Positions 42,201-54,910 of a stretch of DNA of 64,000 nucleotides are shown here, piece by piece (position 1 is the stretch's first letter; every line of letters begins with the position of its first letter). The notes below the pieces were generated by a model. That model searched no databases. It was not told where the DNA came from and saw only the letters and a program-made list of their open reading frames with translations. Source of the DNA: Auanema rhodensis (Eukaryota; Nematoda; Chromadorea; Rhabditida; Rhabditidae); assembly GCA_964057225.1 (NCBI GenBank), contig OZ059897.1, positions 22,320,001 to 22,384,000 on the forward strand, written 5' to 3'. The translations under genes were made by a program, and so were the position numbers.

Positions 42201-42240
42201 TACACGTGATGTGCACTTGGTATGTAACTCGCTTCACGTG
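36257..42240 (+). repeat. Second 13-monomer HOR block, partly collapsed
   Basis: 36,257-38,544 repeats the 13-unit order of 14,609-16,896 exactly at marker level. A second copy from 38,545 stops after ten units (g79c at 40,129) and passes to wild type, g17a, t81g and onward at 40,305, completing the HOR to 42,240. The first copy has private changes: c141g (about 36,573), a162t (36,946) and a3c (38,195). The later copies carry a3g together with the g4t+g15t pair, so those two derive from each other. Confidence 0.9.
42065..42240 (+). repeat. Hybrid monomer a56t / t81g
   Basis: Combines a56t from the unit type at 21,121 (a56t+a103g) with t81g and wild-type base 103 from the next type (g17a+t81g). 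g17a is absent and base 103 is wild type, as expected for a left part of the first unit joined to a right part of the second. The breakpoint is confined to 24 bases, 42,121-42,144, inside the A/T tract and the bases before the dyad. Confidence 0.82.
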
Positions 42241-42768
42241 AAAGATAAAGAGATGCGGTTTTCAAAATTAGATTCCCCATGTCCATATTAGTCTAAAAAC
42301 AAATTTTTATTGATATTGGTTCATGGTAACCATGACTTTGAAATTTACGTGAACTTTAATTTATGCTAATTAAATGTACACGTGATGTGCACTTGGTATG
42401 TAACTCGCTTCACGTGAAAGATAAAGAGATGCGGTTTTCAAAATTAGATTCCCCATGTCCATATTAGTCTAAAAACAAATTTTTATTGATATTGGTTCAT
42501 GGTAACCATGACTTTGAAATTTACGTGAACTTTAATTTATGCTAATTAAATGTACACGTGATGTGCACTTGGTATGTAACTCGCTTCACGTGAAAGATAA
42601 AGAGATGCGGTTTTCAAAATTAGATTCCCCATGTCCATATTAGTCTAAAAACAAATTTTTATTGATATTGCTTCATGGTAACCATGACTTTGAAGTTTAC
42701 GTGAACTTTAATTTATGCTAATTAAATGTACACGTGATGTGCACTTGGTATGTAACTCGCTTCACGTG

Positions 42769-44528
42769 AAAGATAAAGAGATGCGGTTTTCAAAATTAGA
42801 TTCCCCATGTCCATATTAGTCTAAAAACAAATTTTTATTGATATTGGTTCATGGTAACCATGACTTTGAAATTTACGTAAACTTTAATTTATGCTAATTA
42901 AATGTACACGTGATGTGCACTTGGTATGTAACTCGCTTCACGTGAAAGATAAAGAGATGCGGTTTTCAAAATTAGATTCCCCATGTCCATATTAGTCTAT
43001 AAACAAATTTTTATTGATATTGGTTCATGGTAACCATGACTTTGAAGTTTACGTGAACTTTAATTTATGCTAATTAAATGTACACGTGATGTGCACTTGG
43101 TATGTAACTCGCTTCACGTGAAAGATAAAGAGATGCAGTTTTCAAAATTAGATTCCCCATGTCCATATTAGTCTAAAAACAAATTTTTATTGATATTGGT
43201 GCATGGTAACCATGACTTTGAAATTTACGTGAACTTTAATTTATGCTAATTAAATGTACACGTGATGTGCACTTGGTATGTAACTCGCTTCACGTGAAAG
43301 ATAAAGAGATGCGGTTTTCAAAATTAGATTCCCCATGTCCATATTAGTCTAAAAACAAATTTTTATTGATATTGGTTCATGGTAACCATGACTTTGAAAT
43401 TTACGTGAACTTTAATTTATGCTAATTAAATGTACACGTGATGTGCACTTGGTATGTAACTCGCTTCACGTGAAAGATAAAGAGATGCGGTTTTCAAAAT
43501 TAGATTCCCCATGTCCATATTAGTCTAAAAACAAATTTTTATTGATATTGGTTCATGGTAACCATGACTTTGAAATTTACGTGAACTTTAATTTATGCTA
43601 ATTAAATGTACACGTGATGTGCACTTGGTATGTAACTCGCTTCACGTGAAAGATAAAGAGATGCGGTTTTCAAAATTAGATTCCCCATGTCCATATTAGT
43701 CTAAAAACAAATTTTTATTGATATTGGTTCATGGTAACCATGACTTTGAAATTTACGTAAACTTTAATTTATGCTAATTAAATGTACACGTGATGTGCAC
43801 TTGGTATGTAACTCGCTTCACGTGAAAGATAAAGAGATGCGGTTTTCAAAATTAGATTCCCCATGTCCATATTAGTCTATAAACAAATTTTTATTGATAT
43901 TGGTTCATGGTAACCATGACTTTGAAGTTTACGTGAACTTTAATTTATGCTAATTAAATGTACACGTGATGTGCACTTGGTATGTAACTCGCTTCACGTG
44001 AAAGATAAAGAGATGCAGTTTTCAAAATTAGATTCCCCATGTCCATATTAGTCTAAAAACAAATTTTTATTGATATTGGTGCATGGTAACCATGACTTTG
44101 AAATTTACGTGAACTTTAATTTATGCTAATTAAATGTACACGTGATGTGCACTTGGTATGTAACTCGCTTCACGTGAAAGATAAAGAGATGCGGTTTTCA
44201 AAATTAGATTCCCCATGTCCATATTAGTCTAAAAACAAATTTTTATTGATATTGGTTCATGGTAACCATGACTTTGAAATTTACGTGAACTTTAATTTAT
44301 GCTAATTAAATGTACACGTGATGTGCACTTGGTATGTAACTCGCTTCACGTGAAAGATAAAGAGATGCGGTTTTCAAAATTAGATTCCCCATGTCCATAT
44401 TAGTCTAAAAACAAATTTTTATTGATATTGGTTCATGGTAACCATGACTTTGAAATTTACGTGAACTTTAATTTATGCTAATTAAATGTACACGTGATGT
44501 GCACTTGGTATGTAACTCGCTTCACGTG
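42769..44528 (+). repeat. 5-monomer HOR, two copies
   Basis: g111a; a56t+a103g; g17a+t81g; wild type; wild type occurs at 42,769-43,648 and at 43,649-44,528. This is the 6-unit pattern of 20.9-28.5 kb with its last two units (g17a+t81g and g79c) replaced by one wild-type monomer. Confidence 0.88.
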
Positions 44529-47344
44529 AAAGATAAAGAGATGCGGTTTTCAAAATTAGATTCCCCATGTCCATATTAGTCTAAAAACAAATTTTTATTG
44601 ATATTGGTTCATGGTAACCATGACTTTGAAATTTACGTGAACTTTAATTTATGCTAATTAAATGTACACGTGATGTGCACTTGGTATGTAACTCGCTTCA
44701 CGTGAAAGATAAAGAGATGCGGTTTTCAAAATTAGATTCCCCATGTCCATATTAGTCTAAAAACAAATTTTTATTGATATTGGTTCATGGTAACCATGAC
44801 TTTGAAATTTACGTGAACTTTAATTTATGCTAATTAAATGTACACGTGATGTGCACTTGGTATGTAACTCGCTTCACGTGAAAGATAAAGAGATGCGGTT
44901 TTCAAAATTAGATTCCCCATGTCCATATTAGTCTAAAAACAAATTTTTATTGATATTGGTTCATGGTAACCATGACTTTGAAATTTACGTGAACTTTAAT
45001 TTATGCTAATTAAATGTACACGTGATGTGCACTTGGTATGTAACTCGCTTCACGTGAAAGAGAAAGAGATGCGGTTTTCAAAATTAGATTCCCCATGTCC
45101 ATATTAGTCTATAAACAAATTTTTATTGATATTGGTTCATGGTAACCATGACTTTGAAATTTACGTGAACTTTAATTTATGCTAATTAAATGTACACGTG
45201 ATGTGCACTTGGTATGTAACTCGCTTCACGTGAAAGATAAAGAGATGCGGTTTTCAAAATTAGATTCCCCATGTCCATATTAGTCTAAAAACAAATTTTT
45301 ATTGATATTGGTTCATGGTAACCATGACTTTGAAATTTACGTGAACTTTAATTTATGCTAATTAAATGTACACGTGATGTGCACTTGGTATGTAACTCGC
45401 TTCACGTGAAAGATAAAGAGATGCGGTTTTCAAAATTAGATTCCCCATGTCCATATTAGTCTAAAAACAAATTTTTATTGATACTGGTTCATGGTAACCA
45501 TGACTTTGAAATTTACGTGAACTTTAATTTATGCTAATTAAATGTACACGTGATGTGCACTTGGTATGTAACTCGCTTCACGTGAAAGATAAAGAGATGC
45601 GGTTTTCAAAATTAGATTCCCCATGTCCATATTAGTCTATAAACAAATTTTTATTGATATTGGTTCATGGTAACCATGACTTTGAAATTTACGTGAACTT
45701 TAATTTATGCTAATTAAATGTACACGTGATGTGCACTTGGTATGTAACTCGCTTCACGTGAAAGATAAAGAGATGCGGTTTTCAAAATTAGATTCCCCAT
45801 GTCCATATTAGTCTAAAAACAAATTTTTATTGATATTGGTTCATGGTAACCATGACTTTGAAATTTACGTGAACTTTAATTTATGCTAATTAAATGTACA
45901 CGTGATGTGCACTTGGTGTGTAACTCGCTTCACGTGAAAGATAAAGAGATGCAGTTTTCAAAATTAGATTCCCCATGTCCATATTAGTCTAAAAACAAAT
46001 TTTTATTGATATTGGTTCATGGTAACCATGACTTTGAAATTTACGTGAACTTTAATTTATGCTAATTAAATGTACACGTGATGTGCACTTGGTATGTAAC
46101 TCGCTTCACGTGAAAGATAAAGAGATGCGGTTTTCAAAATTAGATTCCCCATGTCCATATTAGTCTAAAAACAAATTTTTATTGATATTGGTGCATGGTA
46201 ACCATGACTTTGAAATTTACGTGAACTTTAATTTATGCTAATTAAATGTACACGTGATGTGCACTTGGTATGTAACTCGCTTCACGTGAAAGATAAAGAA
46301 ATGCGGTTTTCAAAATTAGATTCCCCATGTCCATATTAGTCTAAAAACAAATTTTTATTGATATTGGTTCATGGTAACCATGACTTTGAAATTTACGTGA
46401 ACTTTAATTTATGCTAATTAAATGTACACGTGATGTGCACTTGGTATGTAACTCGCTTCACGTGAAAGATAAAGAGATGCGGTTTTCAAAATTAGATTCC
46501 CCATGTCCATATTAGTCTAAAAACAAATTTTTATTGATATTGGTTCATGGTAACCATGACTTTGAAATTTACGTGAACTTTAATTTATGCTAATTAAATG
46601 TACACGTGATGTGCACTTGGTATGTAACTCGCTTCACGTGAAAGATAAAGAGATGCAGTTTTCAAAATTAGATTCCCCATGTCCATATTAGTCTAAAAAC
46701 AAATTTTTATTGATATTGGTTCATGGTAACCATGACTTTGAAATTTACGTGAACTTTAATTTATGCTAATTAAATGTACACGTGATGTGCACTTGGTATG
46801 TAACTCGCTTCACGTGAAAGATAAAGAGATGCGGTTTTCAAAATTAGATTCCCCATGTCCATATTAGTCTAAAAACAAATTTTTATTGATATTGGTGCAT
46901 GGTAACCATGACTTTGAAATTTACGTGAACTTTAATTTATGCTAATTAAATGTACACGTGATGTGCACTTGGTATGTAACTCGCTTCACGTGAAAGATAA
47001 AGAGATGCGGTTTTCAAAATTAGATTCCCCATGTCCATATTAGTCTATAAACAAATTTTTATTGATATTGGTTCATGGTAACCATGACTTTGAAATTTAC
47101 GTGAACTTTAATTTATGCTAATTAAATGTACACGTGATGTGCACTTGGTATGTAACTCGCTTCACGTGAAAGATGAAGAGATGCGGTTTTCAAAATTAGA
47201 TTCCCCATGTCCATATTAGTCTAAAAACAAATTTTTATTGATACTGGTTCATGGTAACCATGACTTTGAAATTTACGTGAACTTTAATTTATGCTAATTA
47301 AATGTACACGTGATGTGCACTTGGTATGTAACTCGCTTAACGTG
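42945..47344 (+). repeat. Direct partner of a second mirrored monomer series (about 52,447-57,022)
   Basis: Read backwards from 47,344 the units are t76c, a56t, t81g, g17a, wt, g12a, t81g, g17a, a158g, a56t, t76c, wt, a56t, five wt, g17a+t81g, a56t+a103g, g111a. Read forwards from 52,447 the inverted arm gives the same order, with one extra wild-type unit after the first t76c. Private markers differ (t6g here, c141t there), so this pair is older than the 1-1,214 pair. Confidence 0.85.
45057..46992 (+). repeat. 11-monomer HOR with t76c marker, direct copy
   Basis: The order is a56t (also private t6g); wild type; t76c; a56t; a158g; g17a; t81g; g12a; wild type; g17a; t81g. It is followed by a56t (46,993) and a unit with t76c, a7g and c171a (47,169) at the inversion junction. 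Apart from the left edge of the window, this is the only direct-orientation place with t76c. The same eleven-unit order occurs in the inverted arm at 51,567-53,502. Confidence 0.9.
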
Positions 47345-47361
47345 AAAGATAAAGAGCGAGT
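47345..47361. other. Satellite inversion junction
   Basis: The direct array ends with the first 12 bases of a 270th monomer (47,345-47,356, aaagataaagag). Four bases, cgag (47,357-47,360), follow, and then the inverted array starts at taccaag (47,361 on). Two readings fit. Either cgag is filler between blunt ends, or the inverted arm starts at its own gcgag and has lost five bases (the consensus there is gcgagttacataccaag) with a two-base overlap 'ag' at the join. The preceding monomer carries a private c171a at 47,339 that destroys its CACGTG, plus a7g. Such small microhomology, filler and local mutation resemble end-joining or template-switch scars. It is the only place in 64 kb where the 176-bp register breaks. 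Confidence 0.95.
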
Positions 47362-48574
47362 ACCAAGTGCACATCACGTGTACATTTAATTAGCATAAAT
47401 TAAAGTTCACGTAAATTTCAAAGTCATGGTTACCATGAACCAATATCACGAAAAATTTGTTTTTAGACTAATATGGACATGGGGAATCTAATTTTGAGAA
47501 CCGCATCTCTTTATCTTTCACGTGAAGCGAGTTACATACCAAGTGCACATCACGTGTACATTTAATTAGCATAAATTAAAGTTCACGTAAATTTCAAAGT
47601 CATGGTTACCATGCACCAATATCAATAAAAATTTGTTTTTAGACTAATATGGACATGGGGAATCTAATTTTGAAAACCGCATCTCTTTATCTTTCACGTG
47701 AAGCGAGTTACATACCAAGTGCACATCACGTGTACATTTAATTAGCATAAATTAAAGTTCACGTAAACTTCAAAGTCATGGTTACCATGAACCAATATCA
47801 ATAAAAATTTGTTTATAGACTAATATGGACATGGGGAATCTAATTTTGAAAACCGCATCTCTTTATCTTTCACGTGAAGCGAGTTACATACCAAGTGCAC
47901 ATCACGTGTACATTTAATTAGCATAAATTAAAGTTCACGTAAATTTCAAAGTCATGGTTACCATGAACCAGTATCAATAAAAATTTGTTTTTAGACTAAT
48001 ATGGACATGGGGAATCTAATTTTGAAAACCGCATCTCTTTATCTTTCACGTGAAGCGAGTTACATACCAAGTGCACATCACGTGTACATTTAATTAGCAT
48101 AAATTAAAGTTCACGTAAATTTCAAAGTCATGGTTACCATGAACCAATATCAATAAAAATTTGTTTTTAGACTAATATGGACATGGGGAATCTAATTTTG
48201 AAAACCGCATCTCTTTATCTTTCACGTGAAGCGAGTTACATACCAAGTGCACATCACGTGTACATTTAATTAGCATAAATTAAAGTTCACGTAAATTTCA
48301 AAGTCATGGTTACCATGAACCAATATCAATAAAAATTTGTTTATAGACTAATATGGACATGGGGAATCTAATTTTGAAAACCGCATCTCTTTATCTTTCA
48401 CGTGAAGCGAGTTACATACCAAGTGCACATCACGTGTACATTTAATTAGCATAAATTAAAGTTCACGTAAATTTCAAAGTCATGGTTACCATGAACCAAT
48501 ATCAATAAAAATTTGTTTTTAGACTAATATGGACATGGGGAATCTAATTTTGAAAACCGCATCTCTTTATCTTT
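47361..48574 (-). repeat. Arm B of inverted repeat (partner 1-1,214)
   Basis: Reverse complement of 1-1,214, starting directly at the inversion junction. The private unit reads atatcacgaaaa and tgagaacc (47,447-47,502). The sequence right of 48,574 therefore predicts what lies left of base 1, if the inverted duplication is longer than the window shows. Confidence 0.93.
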
Positions 48575-51566
48575 CACGTGAAGCGAGTTACATACCAAGT
48601 GCACATCACGTGTACATTTAATTAGCATAAATTAAAGTTCACGTAAATTTCAAAATCATGGTTACCATGAACCAATATCAATAAAAATTTGTTTTTAGAC
48701 TAATATGGACATGGGGAATCTAATTTTGAAAACCGCATCTCTTTATCTTTCACGTGAAGCGAGTTACATACCAAGTGCACATCACGTGTACATTTAATTA
48801 GCATAAATTAAAGTTCACGTAAATTTCAAAGTCATGGTTACCATGAACCAATATCAATAAAAATTTGTTTTTAGACTAATATGGACATGGGGAATCTAAT
48901 TTTGAAAACCGCATCTCTTTATCTTTCACGTGAAGCGAGTTACATACCAAGTGCACATCACGTGTACATTTAATTAGCATAAATTAAAGTTCACGTAAAT
49001 TTCAAAGTCATGGTTACCATGAACCAATATCAATAAAAATTTGTTTTTAGACTAATATGGACATGGGGAATCTAATTTTGAAAACCGCATCTCTTTATCT
49101 TTCACGTGAAGCGAGTTACATACCAAGTGCACATCACGTGTACATTTAATTAGCATAAATTAAAGTTCACGTAAATTTCAAAGTCATGGTTACCATGAAC
49201 CAATATCAAAAAAAATTTGTTTTTAGACTAATATGGACATGGGGAATCTAATTTTGAAGACCGCATCTCTTTATCTTTCACGTGAAGCGAGTTACATACC
49301 AAGTGCACATCACGTGTACATTTAATTAGCATAAATTAAAGTTCACGTAAATTTCAAAGTCATGGTTACCATGCACCAATATCAATAAAAATTTGTTTTT
49401 AGACTAATATGGACATGGGGAATCTAATTTTGAAAACTGCATCTCTTTATCTTTCACGTGAAGCGAGTTACATACCAAGTGCACATCACGTGTACATTTA
49501 ATTAGCATAAATTAAAGTTCACGTAAACTTCAAAGTCATGGTTACCATGAACCAATATCAATAAAAATTTGTTTATAGACTAATATGGACATGGGGAATC
49601 TAATTTTGAAAACCGCATCTCTTCATCTTTCACGTGAAGCGAGTTACATACCAAGTGCACATCACGTGTACATTTAATTAGCATAAATTAAAGTTTACGT
49701 AAATTTCAAAGTCATGGTTACCATGAACCAATATCAATAAAAATTTGTTTTTAGACTAATATGGACATGGGGAATCTAATTTTGAAAACCGCATCTCTTT
49801 ATCTTTCACGTGAAGCGAGTTACATACCAAGTGCACATCACGTGTACATTTAATTAGCATAAATTAAAGTTCACGTAAACTTCAAAGTCATGGTTACCAT
49901 GAAGCAATATCAATAAAAATTTGTTTTTAGACTAATATGGACATGGGGAATCTAATTTTGAAAACCGCATCTCTTTATCTTTCACGTGAAGTGAGTTACA
50001 TACCAAGTGCACATCACGTGTACATTTAATTAGCATAAATTAAAGTTTACGTAAATTTCAAAGTCATGGTTACCATGAACCAATATCAATAAAAATTTGT
50101 TTTTAGACTAATATGGACATGGGGAATCTAATTTTAAAAACCGCATCTCTTTATCTTTCACGTGAAGCGAGTTACATACCAAGTGCACATCACGTGTACA
50201 TTTAATTAGCATAAATTAAAGTTCACGTAAACTTCAAAGTCATGGTTACCATGAAGCAATATCAATAAAAATTTGTTTTTAGACTAATATGGACATGGGG
50301 AATCTAATTTTGAAAACCGCATCTCTTTATCTTTCACGTGAAGCGAGTTACATACCAAGTGCACATCACGTGTACATTTAATTAGCATAAATTAAAGTTC
50401 ACGTAAACTTCAAAGTCATGGTTACCATGAAGCAATATCAATAAAAATTTGTTTTTAGACTAATATGGACATGGGGAATCTAATTTTGAAAACCGCATCT
50501 CTTTATCTTTCACGTGAAGCGAGTTACATACCAAGTGCACATCACGTGTACATTTAATTAGCATAAATTAAAGTTCACGTAAATTTCAAAGTCATGGTTA
50601 CCATGCACCAATATCAATAAAAATTTGTTTTTAGACTAATATGGACATGGGGAATCTAATTTTGAAAACTGCATCTCTTTATCTTTCACGTGAAGCGAGT
50701 TACATACCAAGTGCACATCACGTGTACATTTAATTAGCATAAATTAAAGTTCACGTAAACTTCAAAGTCATGGTTACCATGAACCAATATCAATAAAAAT
50801 TTGTTTATAGACTAATATGGACATGGGGAATCTAATTTTGAAAACCGCATCTCTTTATCTTTCACGTGAAGCGAGTTACATACCAAGTGCACATCACGTG
50901 TACATTTAATTAGCATAAATTAAAGTTTACGTAAATTTCAAAGTCATGGTTACCATGAACCAATATCAATAAAAATTTGTTTTTAGACTAATATGGACAT
51001 GGGGAATCTAATTTTGAAAACCGCATCTCTTTATCTTTCACGTGAAGCGAGTTACATACCAAGTGCACATCACGTGTACATTTAATTAGCATAAATTAAA
51101 GTTCACGTAAATTTCAAAGAGATGGTTACCATGAACCAATATCAATAAAAATTTGTTTTTAGACTAATATGGACATGGGGAATCTAATTTTGAAAACTGC
51201 ATCTCTTTATCTTTCACGTGAAGCGAGTTACATACCAAGTGCACATCACGTGTACATTTAATTAGCATAAATTAAAGTTCACGTAAATTTCAAAGTCATG
51301 GTTACCATGAACCAATATCAATAAAAATTTGTTTTTCGACTAATATGGACATGGGGAATCTAATTTTGAAAACCGCATCTCTTTATCTTTCACGTGAAGC
51401 GAGTTACATACCAAGTGCACATCACGTGTACATTTAATTAGCATAAATTAAAGTTCACGTAAATTTCAAAGTCATGGTTACCATGAACCAATATCAATAA
51501 AAATTTGTTTTTAGACTAATATGGACATGGGGAATCTAATTTTGAAAACCGCATCTCTTTATCTTT

Positions 51567-54500
51567 CACGTGAAGCGAGTTACATACCAAGTGCACATCA
51601 CGTGTACATTTAATTAGCATAAATTAAAGTTCACGTAAATTTCAAAGTCATGGTTACCATGAACCAATATCAATAAAAATTTGTTTTTAGACTAATATGG
51701 ACATGGGGAATCTAATTTTGAAAACCGCATTTCTTTATCTTTCACGTGAAGCGAGTTACATACCAAGTGCACATCACGTGTACATTTAATTAGCATAAAT
51801 TAAAGTTCACGTAAATTTCAAAGTCATGGTTACCATGCACCAATATCAATAAAAATTTGTTTTTAGACTAATATGGACATGGGGAATCTAATTTTGAAAA
51901 CCGCATCTCTTTATCTTTCACGTGAAGCGAGTTACATACCAAGTGCACATCACGTGTACATTTAATTAGCATAAATTAAAGTTCACGTAAATTTCAAAGT
52001 CATGGTTACCATGAACCAATATCAATAAAAATTTGTTTTTAGACTAATATGGACATGGGGAATCTAATTTTGAAAACTGCATCTCTTTATCTTTCACGTG
52101 AAGCGAGTTACACACCAAGTGCACATCACGTGTACATTTAATTAGCATAAATTAAAGTTCACGTAAATTTCAAAGTCATGGTTACCATGAACCAATATCA
52201 ATAAAAATTTGTTTTTAGACTAATATGGACATGGGGAATCTAATTTTGAAAACCGCATCTCTTTATCTTTCACGTGAAGCGAGTTACATACCAAGTGCAC
52301 ATCACGTGTACATTTAATTAGCATAAATTAAAGTTCACGTAAATTTCAAAGTCATGGTTACCATGAACCAATATCAATAAAAATTTGTTTATAGACTAAT
52401 ATGGACATGGGGAATCTAATTTTGAAAACCGCATCTCTTTATCTTTCACGTGAAGCGAGTTACATACCAAGTGCACATCACGTGTACATTTAATTAGCAT
52501 AAATTAAAGTTCACGTAAATTTCAAAGTCATGGTTACCATGAACCAGTATCAATAAAAATTTGTTTTTAGACTAATATGGACATGGGGAATCTAATTTTG
52601 AAAACCGCATCTCTTTATCTTTCACGTGAAGCGAGTTACATACCAAGTGCACATCACGTGTACATTTAATTAGCATAAATTAAAGTTCACGTAAATTTCA
52701 AAGTCATGGTTACCATGAACCAATATCAATAAAAATTTGTTTTTAGACTAATATGGACATGGGGAATCTAATTTTGAAAACCGCATCTCTTTATCTTTCA
52801 CGTGAAGCGAGTTACATACCAAGTGCACATCACGTGTACATTTAATTAGCATAAATTAAAGTTCACGTAAATTTCAAAGTCATGGTTACCATGAACCAAT
52901 ATCAATAAAAATTTGTTTATAGACTAATATGGACATGGGGAATCTAATTTTGAAAACCGCATCTCTTTATCTTTCACGTGAAGCGAGTTACATACCAAGT
53001 GCACATCACGTGTACATTTAATTAGCATAAATTAAAGTTCACGTAAATTTCAAAGTCATGGTTACCATGCACCAATATCAATAAAAATTTGTTTTTAGAC
53101 TAATATGGACATGGGGAATCTAATTTTGAAAACCGCATCTCTTTATCTTTCACGTGAAGCGAGTTACATACCAAGTGCACATCACGTGTACATTTAATTA
53201 GCATAAATTAAAGTTCACGTAAATTTCAAAGTCATGGTTACCATGAACCAATATCAATAAAAATTTGTTTTTAGACTAATATGGACATGGGGAATCTAAT
53301 TTTGAAAACTGCATCTCTTTATCTTTCACGTGAAGCGAGTTACATACCAAGTGCACATCACGTGTACATTTAATTAGCATAAATTAAAGTTCACGTAAAT
53401 TTCAAAGTCATGGTTACCATGAACCAATATCAATAAAAATTTGTTTTTAGACTAATATGGACATGGGGAATCTAATTTTGAAAACCGCATCTCTTTATCT
53501 TTCACGTGAAGCGAGTTACATACCAAGTGCACATCACGTGTACATTTAATTAGCATAAATTAAAGTTCACGTAAATTTCAAAGTCATGGTTACCATGAAC
53601 CAATATCAATAAAAATTTGTTTTTAGACTAATATGGACATGGGGAATCTAATTTTGAAAACCGCATTTCTTTATCTTTCACGTGAAGCGAGTTACATACC
53701 AAGTGCACATCACGTGTACATTTAATTAGCATAAATTAAAGTTCACGTAAATTTCAAAGTCATGGTTACCATGCACCAATATCAATAAAAATTTGTTTTT
53801 AGACTAATATGGACATGGGGAATCTAATTTTGAAAACCGCATCTCTTTATCTTTCACGTGAAGCGAGTTACATACCAAGTGCACATCACGTGTACATTTA
53901 ATTAGCATAAATTAAAGTTCACGTAAATTTCAAAGTCATGGTTACCATGAACCAATATCAATAAAAATTTGTTTTTAGACTAATATGGACATGGGGAATC
54001 TAATTTTGAAAACTGCATCTCTTTATCTTTCACGTGAAGCGAGTTACACACCAAGTGCACATCACGTGTACATTTAATTAGCATAAATTAAAGTTCACGT
54101 AAATTTCAAAGTCATGGTTACCATGAACCAATATCAATAAAAATTTGTTTTTAGACTAATATGGACATGGGGAATCTAATTTTGAAAACCGCATCTCTTT
54201 ATCTTTCACGTGAAGCGAGTTACATACCAAGTGCACATCACGTGTACATTTAATTAGCATAAATTAAAGTTCACGTAAATTTCAAAGTCATGGTTACCAT
54301 GAACCAATATCAATAAAAATTTGTTTATAGACTAATATGGACATGGGGAATCTAATTTTGAAAACCGCATCTCTTTATCTTTCACGTGAAGCGAGTTACA
54401 TACCAAGTGCACATCACGTGTACATTTAATTAGCATAAATTAAAGTTCACGTAAATTTCAAAGTCATGGTTACCATGAACCAGTATCAATAAAAATTTGT

Positions 54501-54910
54501 TTTTAGACTAATATGGACATGGGGAATCTAATTTTGAAAACCGCATCTCTTTATCTTTCACGTGAAGCGAGTTACATACCAAGTGCACATCACGTGTACA
54601 TTTAATTAGCATAAATTAAAGTTCACGTAAATTTCAAAGTCATGGTTACCATGAACCAATATCAATAAAAATTTGTTTTTAGACTAATATGGACATGGGG
54701 AATCTAATTTTGAAAACCGCATCTCTTTATCTTTCACGTGAAGCGAGTTACATACCAAGTGCACATCACATGTACATTTAATTAGCATAAATTAAAGTTC
54801 ACGTAAATTTCAAAGTCATGGTTACCATGAACCAATATCAATAAAAATTTGTTTATAGACTAATATGGACATGGGGAATCTAATTTTGAAAACCGCATCT
54901 CTTTATCTTT
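51567..54910 (-). repeat. 11-monomer HOR with t76c marker, inverted copies
   Basis: Reading left to right: g12a, t81g, g17a, a158g, a56t, t76c, wild type, a56t, t81g, g17a, wild type (51,567-53,502). The next copy, 1,936 bp later, follows the same order for eight units (53,503-54,910) and then gives way to five wild-type monomers. The last unit carries c141t (near 54,770), giving CATGTG in place of CACGTG. Confidence 0.9.

Larger units (their letters stand above)
31857..42240 (+). repeat. Large segmental duplication, copy 2 (partner about 11,089-21,296)
   Basis: Same orientation and order as copy 1. Relative to it, this copy lacks the g79c+a103g unit before g111a (33,617), one of three wild-type units and the a158g change before g17a (34,673), and three units inside the second 13-unit HOR (at 40,304/40,305). 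The private change at 33,780 (c164a, 'tgtaaatcgc') marks this copy. Confidence 0.83.
1..47344 (+). repeat. 176-bp satellite array, direct orientation (269 monomers)
   Basis: Head-to-tail tandem monomers. The motif aaagataaag recurs at 1, 177, 353, then for example 10,561 and 47,345, all equal to 1 modulo 176, so there is no net insertion or deletion over 269 units. The monomer has 56 G/C in 176 bases. Most monomers differ from the consensus by zero to three substitutions, and the substitutions are shared between monomers in ordered series, which is the signature of higher-order repeats. The length is close to one nucleosome repeat, as in many plant and animal centromeric satellites. I do not recognise the family. 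There is no coding potential: on the plus strand a monomer has in-frame stops at its bases 6-8, 29-31 and 49-51, one per frame. Identity as a satellite is certain; a centromeric location is inference. Confidence 0.99.

Noticed and set aside
47357-47360. Transposon or target-site duplication at the inversion
   Set aside because: Only four non-aligned bases are present and there are no terminal repeats or insertion; nothing beyond a simple join is supported.
47345-47361. Missed-adapter or fold-back read artefact creating the inversion
   Set aside because: A fold-back would mirror the adjacent bases. The monomers just right of the junction match positions 1-1,214 instead, not the last monomers before 47,344. 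An assembly mis-join is not excluded and needs spanning reads.
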